This document shows, in pieces, positions 8,045 through 16,398 of a DNA stretch of 64,000 nucleotides. Both the position numbers and the translations under genes were made by a program. This DNA is from Pseudothioglobus sp905182815 (GTDB lineage: Bacteria; Pseudomonadota; Gammaproteobacteria; PS1; Pseudothioglobaceae): positions 372,001 to 436,000 of the forward strand of contig NZ_CP159805.1 of assembly GCF_048087625.1 (NCBI RefSeq), read 5' to 3'. The notes under the pieces are model-generated. The model was not told the DNA's origin and searched no databases. It was given only the letters and a program-made list of their open reading frames with translations. Every line of letters starts with the position of its first letter. Position 1 is the first letter of the stretch.

Positions 8045-8434
8045 CTAAAGAAATAATAAACTATGAATTATTCTTCCTGGCATTAATGTAAATGTTCCAG
8101 CAGTTATTAATGCACCTAAATAAACCCCAATCATTGTGTATATGTGAGAATAACGGTATTTTATTTTTTTTGTTTCCTTAAATTTTCTTATACTCCATAT
8201 AGCATATATTAATGAAATTAAAGTAAATGGTATTAGCAAATGAATTGTTGAAAATTGACCAGGATTTAATGTTTGAATAAAAACTGCTGATATTGAAACA
8301 ATTACTAAGAAAAGTATCCAAATCCATCCTAAACGTTTATGTAAAAAAGTACCTTTCTTTTTTAAGAAAATTAATAAACCAAGAGGTATTGCTAGTATTG
8401 CAAAAATTGCATGAAAAAAGATTATTGAATTCAT
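8045..8434 (-). CDS. DUF2306-like membrane protein
   Basis: The 129-residue protein has four hydrophobic membrane segments (about residues 3-24, 36-55, 65-82, 98-117) with a conserved-looking HKRLGWIW after the first loop and HSHIY-like histidine/tyrosine sites. The pattern H(5)...FLHKRLGWIW matches the DUF2306 family of small predicted membrane proteins of unknown function, whose histidines may bind heme or metal. It lies 35 bases downstream of glmS on the same strand and may share its transcript. Family membership is moderately confident. Confidence 0.7.
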   Translation of the reverse strand: MNSIIFFHAIFAILAIPLGLLIFLKKKGTFLHKRLGWIWILFLVIVSISAVFIQTLNPGQFSTIHLLIPFTLISLIYAIWSIRKFKETKKIKYRYSHIYTMIGVYLGALITAGTFTLMPGRIIHSLLFL

Positions 8435-8469
8435 AACTTATTAATCAACTAATAGGGTGCCATAAGGAG

Positions 8470-10317
8470 TCACTCAACAGTGACAGATTTAGCTAAATTT
8501 CTTGGCCTATCTACATCAGTTCCTTTAGATAATGCAACATGATAGCTAAGTAATTGAAGAGGAATAGTAAAAATAATAGGAGCAGTAATTCGTCCCACGT
8601 TAGAAGTAATTGAAATTACCTCCATGGCTTCCATTGGCTCTATCAAAGAGTTTTCATCCTCAAAAACAATCATTTGAGAGCCTCTAGATTTAACTTCTTG
8701 TAAATTTGATTTTAATTTTTCTAGAAGTTCATCATTTGGCGCAATGGCAATTACTGGCATATCTTTATCGATTAGTGCAATTGGCCCATGTTTCAATTCA
8801 CCAGCAGGGTATGCTTCAGCGTGAATATAGCTAATTTCTTTTAGTTTAAGAGCTCCTTCCATGGCAATAGCATGCATAGTCCCTCTTCCAAGGAAGAGCG
8901 CACTATTTTTGTTTTGAAAGCGTGTTGCTAGCTTTTTAATTTTTTCTTCTTGATGTAATGCTTTATGAATTAGGCCAGGCAATTTTTTTAATCCATTAAT
9001 AATGCTTTTTTCTTGACTCCTATTTATTGTATTTTGTAATTTACCAATAGAGCAAGCCAAGAGTGCTAAAGAAACTAGCTGAGTAGTAAATGCCTTTGTG
9101 CTTGCAACTCCAATTTCAGGGCCAGCATGTGTTAAAAAGGTTAAATCAGAAAGCCTGGTAAGACTAGATTCTGCAGAATTTGTAATACAAAGAGTGCAAA
9201 TATTGCAATTAATTATCTTGGCAGCTTTTAGGGCTTCAACTGTGTCTGCGGTTTCACCACTTTGAGACAGTGTAACAAAGAGAGTGTCATTCAAAATAAT
9301 AGGGCGACGATAGCGATATTCACTTGCCACTTCAACATTGCATGGTATTTTTGCTATATCTTCTAACCAGTATTTTGCTACCAAGCCTGCGTTATAGCTT
9401 GAACCACAGGCAATAATTTGAACTTGCTTCACTTTATTAAATTTTTTCTCAGCCTTGAATCCAAAAGCAGAAATCACAATAGAATCATTTGTTATGCGCG
9501 ACTCTAATGTATCTCTTATTGCCTGTGGCTGCTCAAAAATTTCTTTTTGCATAAAGTGATCATAATTACCTAAATCTACTGATCCCGCCTTTAGCATAGA
9601 AATTTTAATTGGGCGAACCACCAAATTACCATTCAAATCATAAATCGTAATTTTGTCTATTTTTATTTCAGCTACATCCCCCTCTTCAAGAAAAATAAAT
9701 TCTTTGGTTACGGAGAGAAGAGCCATTTGATCTGAGGCAATGTAATTTCCGTTAGTTCCAATACCAATTACTAGAGGAGAGCCTTTCCTTGTAGCAATAA
9801 TCTGATCTGGGTATTTAGATGAAATCACTCCTAGTCCATAAGATCCAGAAAAAGATTTAATCGCCAGCTGGACTGATGAGATTAGGGTGTTGCATGATTT
9901 CATTGCGAAATCAATCGCATGAGCAATTACTTCAGTATCTGTTTCAGAAGAAAATGAGTAGCCTCTATTTAATTGCTCATTTTTAAGATCAATGTAATTT
10001 TCAATAATTCCGTTATGAACTAAGCTTACTGAATTCATTGATATATGAGGATGAGCATTGTCAATAGAAGGTTCTCCATGAGTTGCCCAACGAGTATGAG
10101 CAATTCCAATATTCCCACTAATTTTTTGTTCTCTTGCTTTTAAAATATTTTCAAGGTTTCTAACCTTACCAACTGATCGTATCCTATCAAAAGAATTATT
10201 TTTAGATAAGACTATAAGTCCAGAGGAGTCATAGCCTCTATATTCTAAGCGGTTTAATCCTTCTAATAATAGTGCTGTAATGTCTTTATTTGTAACGCCA
10301 CCAACAATTCCACACAT
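8470..10317 (-). CDS. glmS: Glutamine-fructose-6-phosphate aminotransferase (isomerizing)
   Basis: GlmS makes glucosamine-6-phosphate from fructose-6-phosphate and glutamine, the first committed step to UDP-GlcNAc for peptidoglycan and LPS. The protein is full length at 615 residues. The N-terminus MCGIVGGVTN exposes Cys2, the nucleophile of the glutaminase domain. Two SIS isomerase domains follow (ACGSSYNAG and LSQSGETADT in the first, FLGRGTMHAIAMEGALKLKE in the second), and it ends DRPRNLAKSVTVE as expected. No riboswitch-ribozyme element is seen in the upstream region 10318-10475, which is also the divergent promoter region for the PHP gene. The DUF2306 gene lies downstream. Confidence 0.97.
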   Translation of the reverse strand: MCGIVGGVTNKDITALLLEGLNRLEYRGYDSSGLIVLSKNNSFDRIRSVGKVRNLENILKAREQKISGNIGIAHTRWATHGEPSIDNAHPHISMNSVSLVHNGIIENYIDLKNEQLNRGYSFSSETDTEVIAHAIDFAMKSCNTLISSVQLAIKSFSGSYGLGVISSKYPDQIIATRKGSPLVIGIGTNGNYIASDQMALLSVTKEFIFLEEGDVAEIKIDKITIYDLNGNLVVRPIKISMLKAGSVDLGNYDHFMQKEIFEQPQAIRDTLESRITNDSIVISAFGFKAEKKFNKVKQVQIIACGSSYNAGLVAKYWLEDIAKIPCNVEVASEYRYRRPIILNDTLFVTLSQSGETADTVEALKAAKIINCNICTLCITNSAESSLTRLSDLTFLTHAGPEIGVASTKAFTTQLVSLALLACSIGKLQNTINRSQEKSIINGLKKLPGLIHKALHQEEKIKKLATRFQNKNSALFLGRGTMHAIAMEGALKLKEISYIHAEAYPAGELKHGPIALIDKDMPVIAIAPNDELLEKLKSNLQEVKSRGSQMIVFEDENSLIEPMEAMEVISITSNVGRITAPIIFTIPLQLLSYHVALSKGTDVDRPRNLAKSVTVE

Positions 10318-10475
10318 AATATAATATTAATAAAATAATGATTAGTATTATAGTTAATAATAAGTTTTTGGAGCTATTGTAAATTAATTTGAAGTTTTTT
10401 AGTTTTTTAGCTGCATCCTCAGAAATTAAAGGGCTTCCGAGCTAAATCAACTTTTAGATTATAATAAATCACATA

Positions 10476-11300
10476 ATGAAAGCAGACCTTCATAATCATT
10501 CATACTATTCAGATGGCGTATTGTCTCCAAGCGAGGTTGTTAGGCTGGCTAGCCAAACTGGGTGTGATTTATTTTCATTAACAGATCATGACACTACTGA
10601 TGGAATTGCAGAAGCTCAATTAGAGGCGGATTCATTAAACTTAAGTCTTATTAATGGCGTTGAAATATCTGCATTTTGGCGAAATATGGCCATTCATATT
10701 TTAGGGCTCGGAATAGACATTAATAATGATATCTTACAAACTGGCTTAGAGCATAATCAAAAATTACGAAAAGAAAGAGCAGAAAAAATAGCTCTTAGCC
10801 TTTGGCGCTCTGGAATTAAGGATGCACTAGAGAAAACTCAAAGCTTTAGTAAAACTGAAATGCTAACCCGCACACATTTTGCTCAGATGTTAATTAGTGA
10901 GGGTTATTGCAAAGACATGAAAGCAGTATTTAGGCGCTATTTAACGGGTAAAAAGCCTGGGGGAGTTAGCGTTGAGTGGAAAGGTTTTGATGAGGTTGTT
11001 CATTGGATTCATGCTGCTGGTGGTAAAGCCCTTATTGCTCATCCCTTAAGATATAGAATGACAAATACTAAAATTAAAAAGTTGCTAATTGATTTCAAAG
11101 GGGTTCTAGGCGATGGTCTAGAAGTTGTTACTGGTACAAGTACTGAAGAAGAGGTTAAATTGAGTAGTCAATGGGCAAAAGACTATAATTTGTTAGCATC
11201 TTGTGGATCTGACTTTCATGGATGGCCAAATCAAAGAGTTCGGATAGGTAGTTTAAGAGATTTACCGGACCCTGAAAAGGCTATTTGGAGATACCTATAA
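10476..11300 (+). CDS. PHP-domain phosphoesterase, YciV/RNase AM-like
   Basis: The 274-residue protein has the four PHP metal motifs: ADLHNHSYYSDG at the N-terminus, LTDHDTTDG, the glutamate in GVEISAFW, and CGSDFHG near the C-terminus. The family includes 3',5'-nucleotide bisphosphate phosphatases and the 5'-3' exonuclease RNase AM. A TATAAT at 10460-10465 lies ten bases before the ATG, so the mRNA leader may be only a few bases, and no Shine-Dalgarno sequence is present. The stop codon overlaps the start of the next gene (TAATG). Family certain; substrate inferred from the Escherichia coli YciV relative. Confidence 0.88.
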   Translation: MKADLHNHSYYSDGVLSPSEVVRLASQTGCDLFSLTDHDTTDGIAEAQLEADSLNLSLINGVEISAFWRNMAIHILGLGIDINNDILQTGLEHNQKLRKERAEKIALSLWRSGIKDALEKTQSFSKTEMLTRTHFAQMLISEGYCKDMKAVFRRYLTGKKPGGVSVEWKGFDEVVHWIHAAGGKALIAHPLRYRMTNTKIKKLLIDFKGVLGDGLEVVTGTSTEEEVKLSSQWAKDYNLLASCGSDFHGWPNQRVRIGSLRDLPDPEKAIWRYL

Positions 11301-11914
11301 TGTCAGCTGTTATTAGTATTCACTCTGAAAACCCTCAGTCACGATTCATTAAGCAGGTTATTGATATTTTAGAAAGGGGAGGCGTTATAGCTTACCCCAC
11401 AGATTCAGGTTACGCCTTGGGCTGCACCCTTGGAAATAAAAAAGCTATGGATCAAATTGTTAATATACGAAAGTTGAGTAAGCATCACCACTTTACTTTG
11501 ATGCTAAAAGACTTGTCTCACGTTGGCGAATACGCAAAATTAAATAATGCAGGTTTTAGACTATTAAAAAAAATATTACCTGGCGCTTATACGTTTATTT
11601 TGGAAGGGTCAAAAGATATTCCTAATCGTTTACTCAATGGAAAAAGTAAAACTATTGGCATTCGAGTATCAAATAACCCCATAGTTCAGGCAATACTCGA
11701 AAATTTGACGGAACCTATGATGAGTGTTTCATTAATAATCAAGGGCTATGAGTTTTATAATTGTAATGATGTTAAGGTTGCTCTTAATGGTTCGACCGAT
11801 CTTATAATTGATGCAGGTCATTGCCCGCCAGAGCCTACTACTGTCATTGACTTGACAGGTAATGGAGTTGTAATTTTAAGAGAAGGCGCCGGTAGTATTG
11901 ATTTTTTAAATTAA
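11300..11914 (+). CDS. Sua5/YciO/YrdC-family protein
   Basis: The ATG at 11300 overlaps the upstream TAA, giving a 204-residue protein; an in-frame TTG at 11285 is less likely. The YrdC-fold signature GGVIAYPTDSGYALGC is near the N-terminus, followed by KHHHFTLMLKDLSHVGEYAKL and FILEGSK. The family includes threonylcarbamoyl-AMP synthase for tRNA t6A. The pairing with a PHP gene matches the yciV-yciO neighbourhood of other gammaproteobacteria, so this is more likely the YciO branch, whose role is less clear, than the essential TsaC. TsaE is encoded at 30432-30890. Confidence 0.85.
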   Translation: MSAVISIHSENPQSRFIKQVIDILERGGVIAYPTDSGYALGCTLGNKKAMDQIVNIRKLSKHHHFTLMLKDLSHVGEYAKLNNAGFRLLKKILPGAYTFILEGSKDIPNRLLNGKSKTIGIRVSNNPIVQAILENLTEPMMSVSLIIKGYEFYNCNDVKVALNGSTDLIIDAGHCPPEPTTVIDLTGNGVVILREGAGSIDFLN

Positions 11915-11920
11915 TTCAAC

Positions 11921-11949
11921 TTGTCTTTGCAATGTAATTACAATATAAT
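11921..11949 (+). promoter_or_regulatory. mazEF promoter
   Basis: A -35 box TTGTCT (11921-11926) and a perfect -10 TATAAT (11944-11949) are separated by exactly 17 bases. The predicted transcription start, about seven bases beyond the -10 box, falls at the A of the mazE ATG (11956), so the transcript would be leaderless. Confidence 0.7.
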
Positions 11950-11955
11950 TACATT
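11931..11955. promoter_or_regulatory. Inverted-repeat operator over the mazEF promoter
   Basis: A perfect ten-base inverted repeat, AATGTAATTA (11931-11940) and TAATTACATT (11946-11955), is separated by CAATA. It covers the -10 box and ends at the base before the mazE start codon. Antitoxins of the MazE/AbrB type usually repress their own operon through such palindromes, so this is the likely autoregulatory site. Confidence 0.75.
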
Positions 11956-12168
11956 ATGGCAAAAATAATTAAAATAGGCAACTCACAGGGGATAAGGATT
12001 CCTAAGCCAATAATTGCGCTGGCTAATCTGGAAAACATTGAGTTAGATTTTGTTGTTTTGGACAGCGGATTACTGATTACTCCTGATAAGAAAGCACGTG
12101 TAGGGTGGAAAAATAATAGTAATCAAGATCAGTTAACTGCCACTTGGGAATGGCGAAAAAACCAATGA
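11956..12168 (+). CDS. mazE: MazE-type antitoxin (AbrB/SpoVT swapped-hairpin fold)
   Basis: This 70-residue protein begins MAKIIKIGNSQGIRIPK, the typical AbrB/MazE DNA-binding swapped-hairpin motif. Its C-terminal tail (KNNSNQDQLTATWEWRKN) is the variable part that would wrap around and inhibit the toxin. It should also bind the inverted repeat at 11931-11955. The start codon lies directly after that operator with no ribosome-binding site. The last codons overlap the toxin gene by four bases (ATGA), so toxin and antitoxin are translationally coupled. Confidence 0.85.
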   Translation: MAKIIKIGNSQGIRIPKPIIALANLENIELDFVVLDSGLLITPDKKARVGWKNNSNQDQLTATWEWRKNQ

Positions 12169-12479
12169 AACGTTTTGATGTTTGGCTAGTCATGAAAAAC
12201 CCTGAACATGGCAGGGTGGTTGATAATCTTGGCTTATGCACCATTGTCACTCCTGATGAATTAATTGACTTGCCAAGCCTTATGGTTGCTCCAATGACAA
12301 CTTCGAGTGAAGAGCTTCCAAGCAGAGTTGAATGCCAATTTGAAGGCTTAAAAGGGTATATTATGGTTGACCAGATTAGAGCTGTAGAAAAATTTTGCTT
12401 CATCAAGAAATTAGGCAAGCTTGAATTAGGTGTTCAGGTAAATCTATGTGACTGTCTTCAAGAGTTTTTTGCCCTCTAA
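12165..12479 (+). CDS. mazF: MazF/PemK-type toxin (endoribonuclease)
   Basis: The ATG at 12165 overlaps the antitoxin stop (ATGA) and gives a 104-residue protein starting MKRFDVWLVMKNPE, the standard MazF/PemK N-terminus (usually K-R-x-D-V-W/Y-L-V). In-frame TTG (12144) and ATG (12150) codons further upstream are possible but less fitting. Later blocks also match the family: VAPMTTSSEELPSRV and GYIMVDQIRAVEK (the conserved D-Q-x-R). MazF-type toxins cut single-stranded RNA at short sequences and slow growth when the antitoxin is lost. The pair sits between yciO-like and alaS genes in an otherwise core region, a common site for a small acquired module. Confidence 0.85.
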   Translation: MKRFDVWLVMKNPEHGRVVDNLGLCTIVTPDELIDLPSLMVAPMTTSSEELPSRVECQFEGLKGYIMVDQIRAVEKFCFIKKLGKLELGVQVNLCDCLQEFFAL

Positions 12480-12497
12480 TAGAGCCGTGAGTATAAT
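12469..12497 (+). promoter_or_regulatory. Predicted alaS promoter
   Basis: TTGCCC (12469-12474) and TATAAT (12492-12497) are separated by 17 bases, upstream of the alaS ATG at 12528. The -35 box lies inside the last codons of mazF, so alaS can be expressed independently of the toxin-antitoxin operon. Confidence 0.6.
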
Positions 12498-12527
12498 AAT
12501 CTTTATTTTTAATAAATCAATTTTGAA

Positions 12528-15125
12528 ATGAAAACTGATGAAATAAGACAGAAATTTTTAAGCTACTTCGAAAGTCATGGCCATTCAATTCAGCAGAGCG
12601 CTTCGTTGGTGCCGCATAACGATAATACTTTGTTATTTGTTAATGCCGGGATGGTGCCCTTTAAAGACATTTTTACTGGAGCGACAAAAAGCTCATTCAA
12701 TCGCGCGGTATCATCTCAAAGGTGCGTTAGGGCAGGCGGAAAGCACAATGATTTAGATAATGTTGGCTATACAGCTCGCCACCACACATTTTTTGAAATG
12801 CTTGGTAATTTTAGCTTTGGTGACTATTTTAAAAGTGAGGCGATTCGCTTTGCCTGGGACTTTTTAACAGTAGAGCTTGAACTCCCAAAAGATAAGCTTT
12901 GGGTTAGCGTCTTTGAGGATGATGATGAGGCAGCCGATATTTGGGTCAACGAGATAGGCTTCCCTAGAGAGAGAATTTCACGCTGCGGAGCTAAAGATAA
13001 TTTTTGGCAGATGGGCGATACGGGTCCATGCGGACCATGCAGTGAGATTTTTTATGACCACGGTGAACATATACAGGGCGGACCTCCAGGAACGCCAGAG
13101 GAAGATGGTGACAGATTTATTGAGATTTGGAATTTGGTCTTTATGCAGTTTAATCGCCAGCAAGACGGAGAATTGGCGCCCCTTAAGTCAACAGGAGTTG
13201 ATACAGGAATGGGTCTTGAAAGATTAGCCGCTGTTTTGCAACACGAAAATAATAACTATGATATTGATGTTTTTAAAGAGCTAACAAGTGCGATTGTAAA
13301 TCTTATACCCAAGGCGCAAAAAATCCAAGCTAGTAATGCATCCGTTAGAGTAATTGCGGATCATATCCGCTCTACTGCATTTATGATTGTTGATGGTATC
13401 ATTCCTTCTAACGAAGGCAGAGGCTACGTACTTCGAAGAATAATTCGAAGGGCGATAAGGCATGGCCATAAGTTAGGAATTGAAGAAATATTTTTTTATA
13501 AACTCGCTTTAGTCCTAGCAAAACAAAATGAGAACGCCTATCCAGAATTGAGCGCTAATCAATCTCACGTTGAAAAAGTTCTCAAAAAGGAAGAAGACAG
13601 ATTTATACAAACTTTAGATATGGGCATGGGAATTCTTGAGTCCGCAATCGAGGGAATTTCTGGAAAAGAAATAAGCGGAGTCGTGGCCTTTAAACTTTAC
13701 GACACTTATGGTTTCCCAGTTGACTTAACGGCAGACGTAGCAAGAGAGCGAGGCCTTACTGTCAATATGGACGGCTTTGAGGCTGAAATGACGCTCCAGA
13801 GAGTGCGCGCCCGTAAAGCGGGTGATTTTGACTCTAAAAAATCCACGATAACCATCGAAAATTCAACTGAGTTTTTGGGTTATGAGCAATTTAATAATAG
13901 CGCAATTATTAGCGCTATTATTAAAGACAATAAATCTGTAGATTCTCTCAATAGGGGTGAAGAGGCCATTGTGGTTATCGATAAAAGTAGCTTCTATGGA
14001 GAATCTGGTGGCCAAAGTGGTGACCATGGGACTTTGTCAAAAAATGGTGCACAATTTAACGTTACTGATACTCAAAAGCAGGCTTCAAATGCATTTGAAC
14101 ATCATGGCATCCAAGCAAAAGGCGCGCTCCAAGTTGGAGACGCAGTTGAAGCATCAATTGATCAAGATAGACGCAAGAAAATCATGAATAATCACTCAGC
14201 AACGCATCTTTTACATGAAGCTTTAAGGCAGGTTCTTGGTGATCAAGTAAACCAAAAAGGTTCTCTGGTTGAATCTGAAAAGCTACGATTTGATTTCTCA
14301 CATGATGAGGTCGTATCAAGAGCTAATTTAGACAAAGTTGAGGTGATAGTTAATCAGCAAATTTTAGGCAACACACAAGTGCTAACTGAAGAGACTGATA
14401 TCAAGACTGCCAAGAAGAAAGGCGCAATGGCTCTCTTTGGTGAAAAATATGGAGATAGGGTTAGAGTTCTTTCAATGGGCGATGATAATTTTTCTGTTGA
14501 GCTTTGTGGGGGCACCCATGTTCAAAGGCTAGGAGATATTGGTAGGTTTAAAGTTATATCTGAGAGCAGCATTGCTGCAGGTATTAGAAGAATAGAGGCA
14601 GTTACAGGAGTTGATGCTTATCAGCTTGATAAAAAGAATGAAGACACTCTTAGTAGGATTGCAAGTCTTACAAAATCAAGTAATTCAATGGCTTTAGACA
14701 AAGTAAAGCAGTTAATTAGTAATCAAAAAAACCTTGAGAAGCAGATAGCAGTTTTTCAGAAACAATTAGCAAGTGATCAAGGTGACTCACTTTTATCCAA
14801 AGCTACAGAAGTTAAAGGTGTTAAGGTTTTAGCGACTGAAGTGAAAGGCGTTCCTGCAAAAGATTTAAGAGATTTGGCAGATAAACTAAAAGATAAGCTT
14901 GGCTCAGCTATAGTTGTATTGGCAGTTGTTTCTGACAAAAAAGTGTCTCTTGTTGCAGTGGTTACAAAGAACCTGATGGATAAATACCAAGCGGGTAATA
15001 TTTTGAAGCATGTTGCTACTCAGGTTGGTGGAAAGGGCGGCGGCCGAGCGGATATGGCTCAAGGCGGTGGCACAGAGCCTGAAAAATTGCCAATGGCATT
15101 AAGTTCAATTAAAGATTTACTCTAA
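12528..15125 (+). CDS. alaS: Alanine-tRNA ligase
   Basis: The 865-residue protein has the full bacterial AlaRS layout. The class II catalytic core (MKTDEIRQKFLSYFESHGH, ARHHTFFEMLGNFSFGDYF, GMGLERLA) comes first and the tRNA-recognition domain follows. The editing domain carries the metal-binding HSATHLLHEAL and CGGTHVQ motifs (around residues 560 and 660). The C-terminal oligomerisation domain ends in a glycine-rich GGKGGGRADMAQGGG. It charges tRNA-Ala and clears Ser/Gly mischarging. A perfect 14-base inverted repeat lies inside the gene at 13890-13925. In many gammaproteobacteria recA-recX precede alaS; here mazEF does. Confidence 0.98.
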   Translation: MKTDEIRQKFLSYFESHGHSIQQSASLVPHNDNTLLFVNAGMVPFKDIFTGATKSSFNRAVSSQRCVRAGGKHNDLDNVGYTARHHTFFEMLGNFSFGDYFKSEAIRFAWDFLTVELELPKDKLWVSVFEDDDEAADIWVNEIGFPRERISRCGAKDNFWQMGDTGPCGPCSEIFYDHGEHIQGGPPGTPEEDGDRFIEIWNLVFMQFNRQQDGELAPLKSTGVDTGMGLERLAAVLQHENNNYDIDVFKELTSAIVNLIPKAQKIQASNASVRVIADHIRSTAFMIVDGIIPSNEGRGYVLRRIIRRAIRHGHKLGIEEIFFYKLALVLAKQNENAYPELSANQSHVEKVLKKEEDRFIQTLDMGMGILESAIEGISGKEISGVVAFKLYDTYGFPVDLTADVARERGLTVNMDGFEAEMTLQRVRARKAGDFDSKKSTITIENSTEFLGYEQFNNSAIISAIIKDNKSVDSLNRGEEAIVVIDKSSFYGESGGQSGDHGTLSKNGAQFNVTDTQKQASNAFEHHGIQAKGALQVGDAVEASIDQDRRKKIMNNHSATHLLHEALRQVLGDQVNQKGSLVESEKLRFDFSHDEVVSRANLDKVEVIVNQQILGNTQVLTEETDIKTAKKKGAMALFGEKYGDRVRVLSMGDDNFSVELCGGTHVQRLGDIGRFKVISESSIAAGIRRIEAVTGVDAYQLDKKNEDTLSRIASLTKSSNSMALDKVKQLISNQKNLEKQIAVFQKQLASDQGDSLLSKATEVKGVKVLATEVKGVPAKDLRDLADKLKDKLGSAIVVLAVVSDKKVSLVAVVTKNLMDKYQAGNILKHVATQVGGKGGGRADMAQGGGTEPEKLPMALSSIKDLL
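13890..13925. repeat. Perfect 14-bp inverted repeat inside alaS
   Basis: TTTAATAATAGCGC (13890-13903) and its exact reverse complement (13912-13925) are separated by eight bases. The repeat encodes the linker region (FNNSAIISAIIK) near residue 460, between the tRNA-recognition and editing parts. It could form a strong hairpin in the mRNA. Confidence 0.7.
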
Positions 15126-15156
15126 GCGGATTAATTAAGCCAAACATAATGCTAGA

Positions 15157-15162
15157 TATAAT
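15157..15162 (+). promoter_or_regulatory. Predicted -10 box for prmA
   Basis: A perfect TATAAT is followed by six T residues and then the prmA ATG at 15169. A transcript starting at the usual distance would begin at or next to the start codon. The -35 region is weak (TTAAGC at 16 bases spacing). Confidence 0.45.
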
Positions 15163-15168
15163 TTTTTT

Positions 15169-16047
15169 ATGATTTGGAAACAAATATCTTTTGAAGTTAA
15201 AAAATCTGAAACAGATCTTGTTTCAGAGGTTTTGATGGGTTTGGGAAGTGTATCAATAACTTACTCTGACGCTCTTGATGATGCAATTTATGAGCCTCCA
15301 GTTGGGCAAACGCCTTTGTGGGATAACGTTAAAGTAAATGCTTTATTTCCTTCAGAGGTAAATCAAAAATCTATTGAAACTTCAATTTCAGACATCTGTA
15401 ACATTGTTGTTATAGATACTGTAACGCTTAAAGATAGAGTTTGGGAAGAGGAGTGCCAAAAAGATTTTCCTTCAATGCGCTTTGGTAAAAGACTTTGGGT
15501 TTGCCCTTCATGGGATACTGAATCTATCCTTTCAAATGACTCTATTGTAATTCATATGGATCCAGGGCTGGCTTTTGGAACTGGAACACATCAAACAACC
15601 AGTCTATGCCTTGAATACTTAGATTCAAATCCACCAAAAAATCTTCATGTTATTGATTTTGGTTGCGGTACTGGAATATTGGCAATAGCAGCTGCAAAGT
15701 TTGGCGCTAAAAGTGTTATCGCTATTGATAATGACCCTCAAGCAGTGCTGTCAAGCAAAGAAAATGTAGCTAAAAATAAGTGTGAAAATACAATTACAAC
15801 AATTCATTCAATAAACCAGGGGAGTGATAGGAAATGTGATTTATTAATAGCTAATATTTTGGCCAATCCATTGGTTGAGTTGGAGCCATTATTTTCAGAT
15901 TTAGTTCATACTAATGGAATGCTTCTACTATCTGGAATTTTAAAAGAACAAGTTGATAGGGTGGTTAAATGCTATTCAATCAATTTTTCTAATATTGAAG
16001 TTGCCAATAAGGGTGAATGGTTTAGAATTTCCGGAAAAAGAAAATAA
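15169..16047 (+). CDS. prmA: Ribosomal protein L11 methyltransferase
   Basis: PrmA trimethylates ribosomal protein L11 using SAM. The 292-residue length is standard. The N-terminal L11-binding domain begins MIWKQISFEVKKSETDLVSEVLMGLGSVSITYSDA. The methyltransferase core has DPGLAFGTGTHQTTSLCLEYL, the SAM loop VIDFGCGTGILAIAAAKFGA and the NPPY-like motif ANILANPL. No Shine-Dalgarno sequence precedes the ATG, and the -10 box lies only six bases away. It follows alaS by 43 bases. Confidence 0.96.
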   Translation: MIWKQISFEVKKSETDLVSEVLMGLGSVSITYSDALDDAIYEPPVGQTPLWDNVKVNALFPSEVNQKSIETSISDICNIVVIDTVTLKDRVWEEECQKDFPSMRFGKRLWVCPSWDTESILSNDSIVIHMDPGLAFGTGTHQTTSLCLEYLDSNPPKNLHVIDFGCGTGILAIAAAKFGAKSVIAIDNDPQAVLSSKENVAKNKCENTITTIHSINQGSDRKCDLLIANILANPLVELEPLFSDLVHTNGMLLLSGILKEQVDRVVKCYSINFSNIEVANKGEWFRISGKRK

Positions 16048-16075
16048 AAACCATCGTTAAATTTATCACCTCTGC

Positions 16076-16276
16076 CTAGCCACCACCAACTGCATTAATC
16101 ACCTCAACCTTGTCTAGGTCTTTAAGTAGAAAAGAAGAATGCTTAGATTTTGGAATAATTGATTCATTGATTTCGATTGCAATTCGCTGATTTTGATAAC
16201 CTAGATGAACAATTAGATCTTCAATACTTGAATCTTCAGGGAGTGATATTTTTTCACCGTTTACTAAAATTTCCAC
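16076..16276 (-). CDS. thiS: Sulfur-carrier protein ThiS
   Basis: This 66-residue ubiquitin-fold protein begins MEILVNGEKISLPEDSSIEDLI and ends in a glycine tail (NAVGGG) that is adenylated and then thiocarboxylated to donate sulfur for the thiazole ring of thiamine. Its partner ThiG is encoded about 30 kb away (45872-46654) and not adjacent as in many genomes. The gene lies alone between prmA and carA on the opposite strand. Confidence 0.9.
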   Translation of the reverse strand: MEILVNGEKISLPEDSSIEDLIVHLGYQNQRIAIEINESIIPKSKHSSFLLKDLDKVEVINAVGGG

Positions 16277-16398
16277 AAATACATTAAGTTGTTATAGGCA
16301 AGCTAATTATAACATTGGATTACAAAATTCAGGATAAGTTAAGCTTAAACACATGGTAAAATTTGCGAAGTTTTTTGACCCCTATTAGGAGTAAAGTT

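Noticed and set aside
10318..10475. glmS ribozyme/riboswitch upstream of glmS
   Set aside because: The 158-base gap is AT-rich, has no recognisable ribozyme core and this element is a feature of Gram-positive bacteria.
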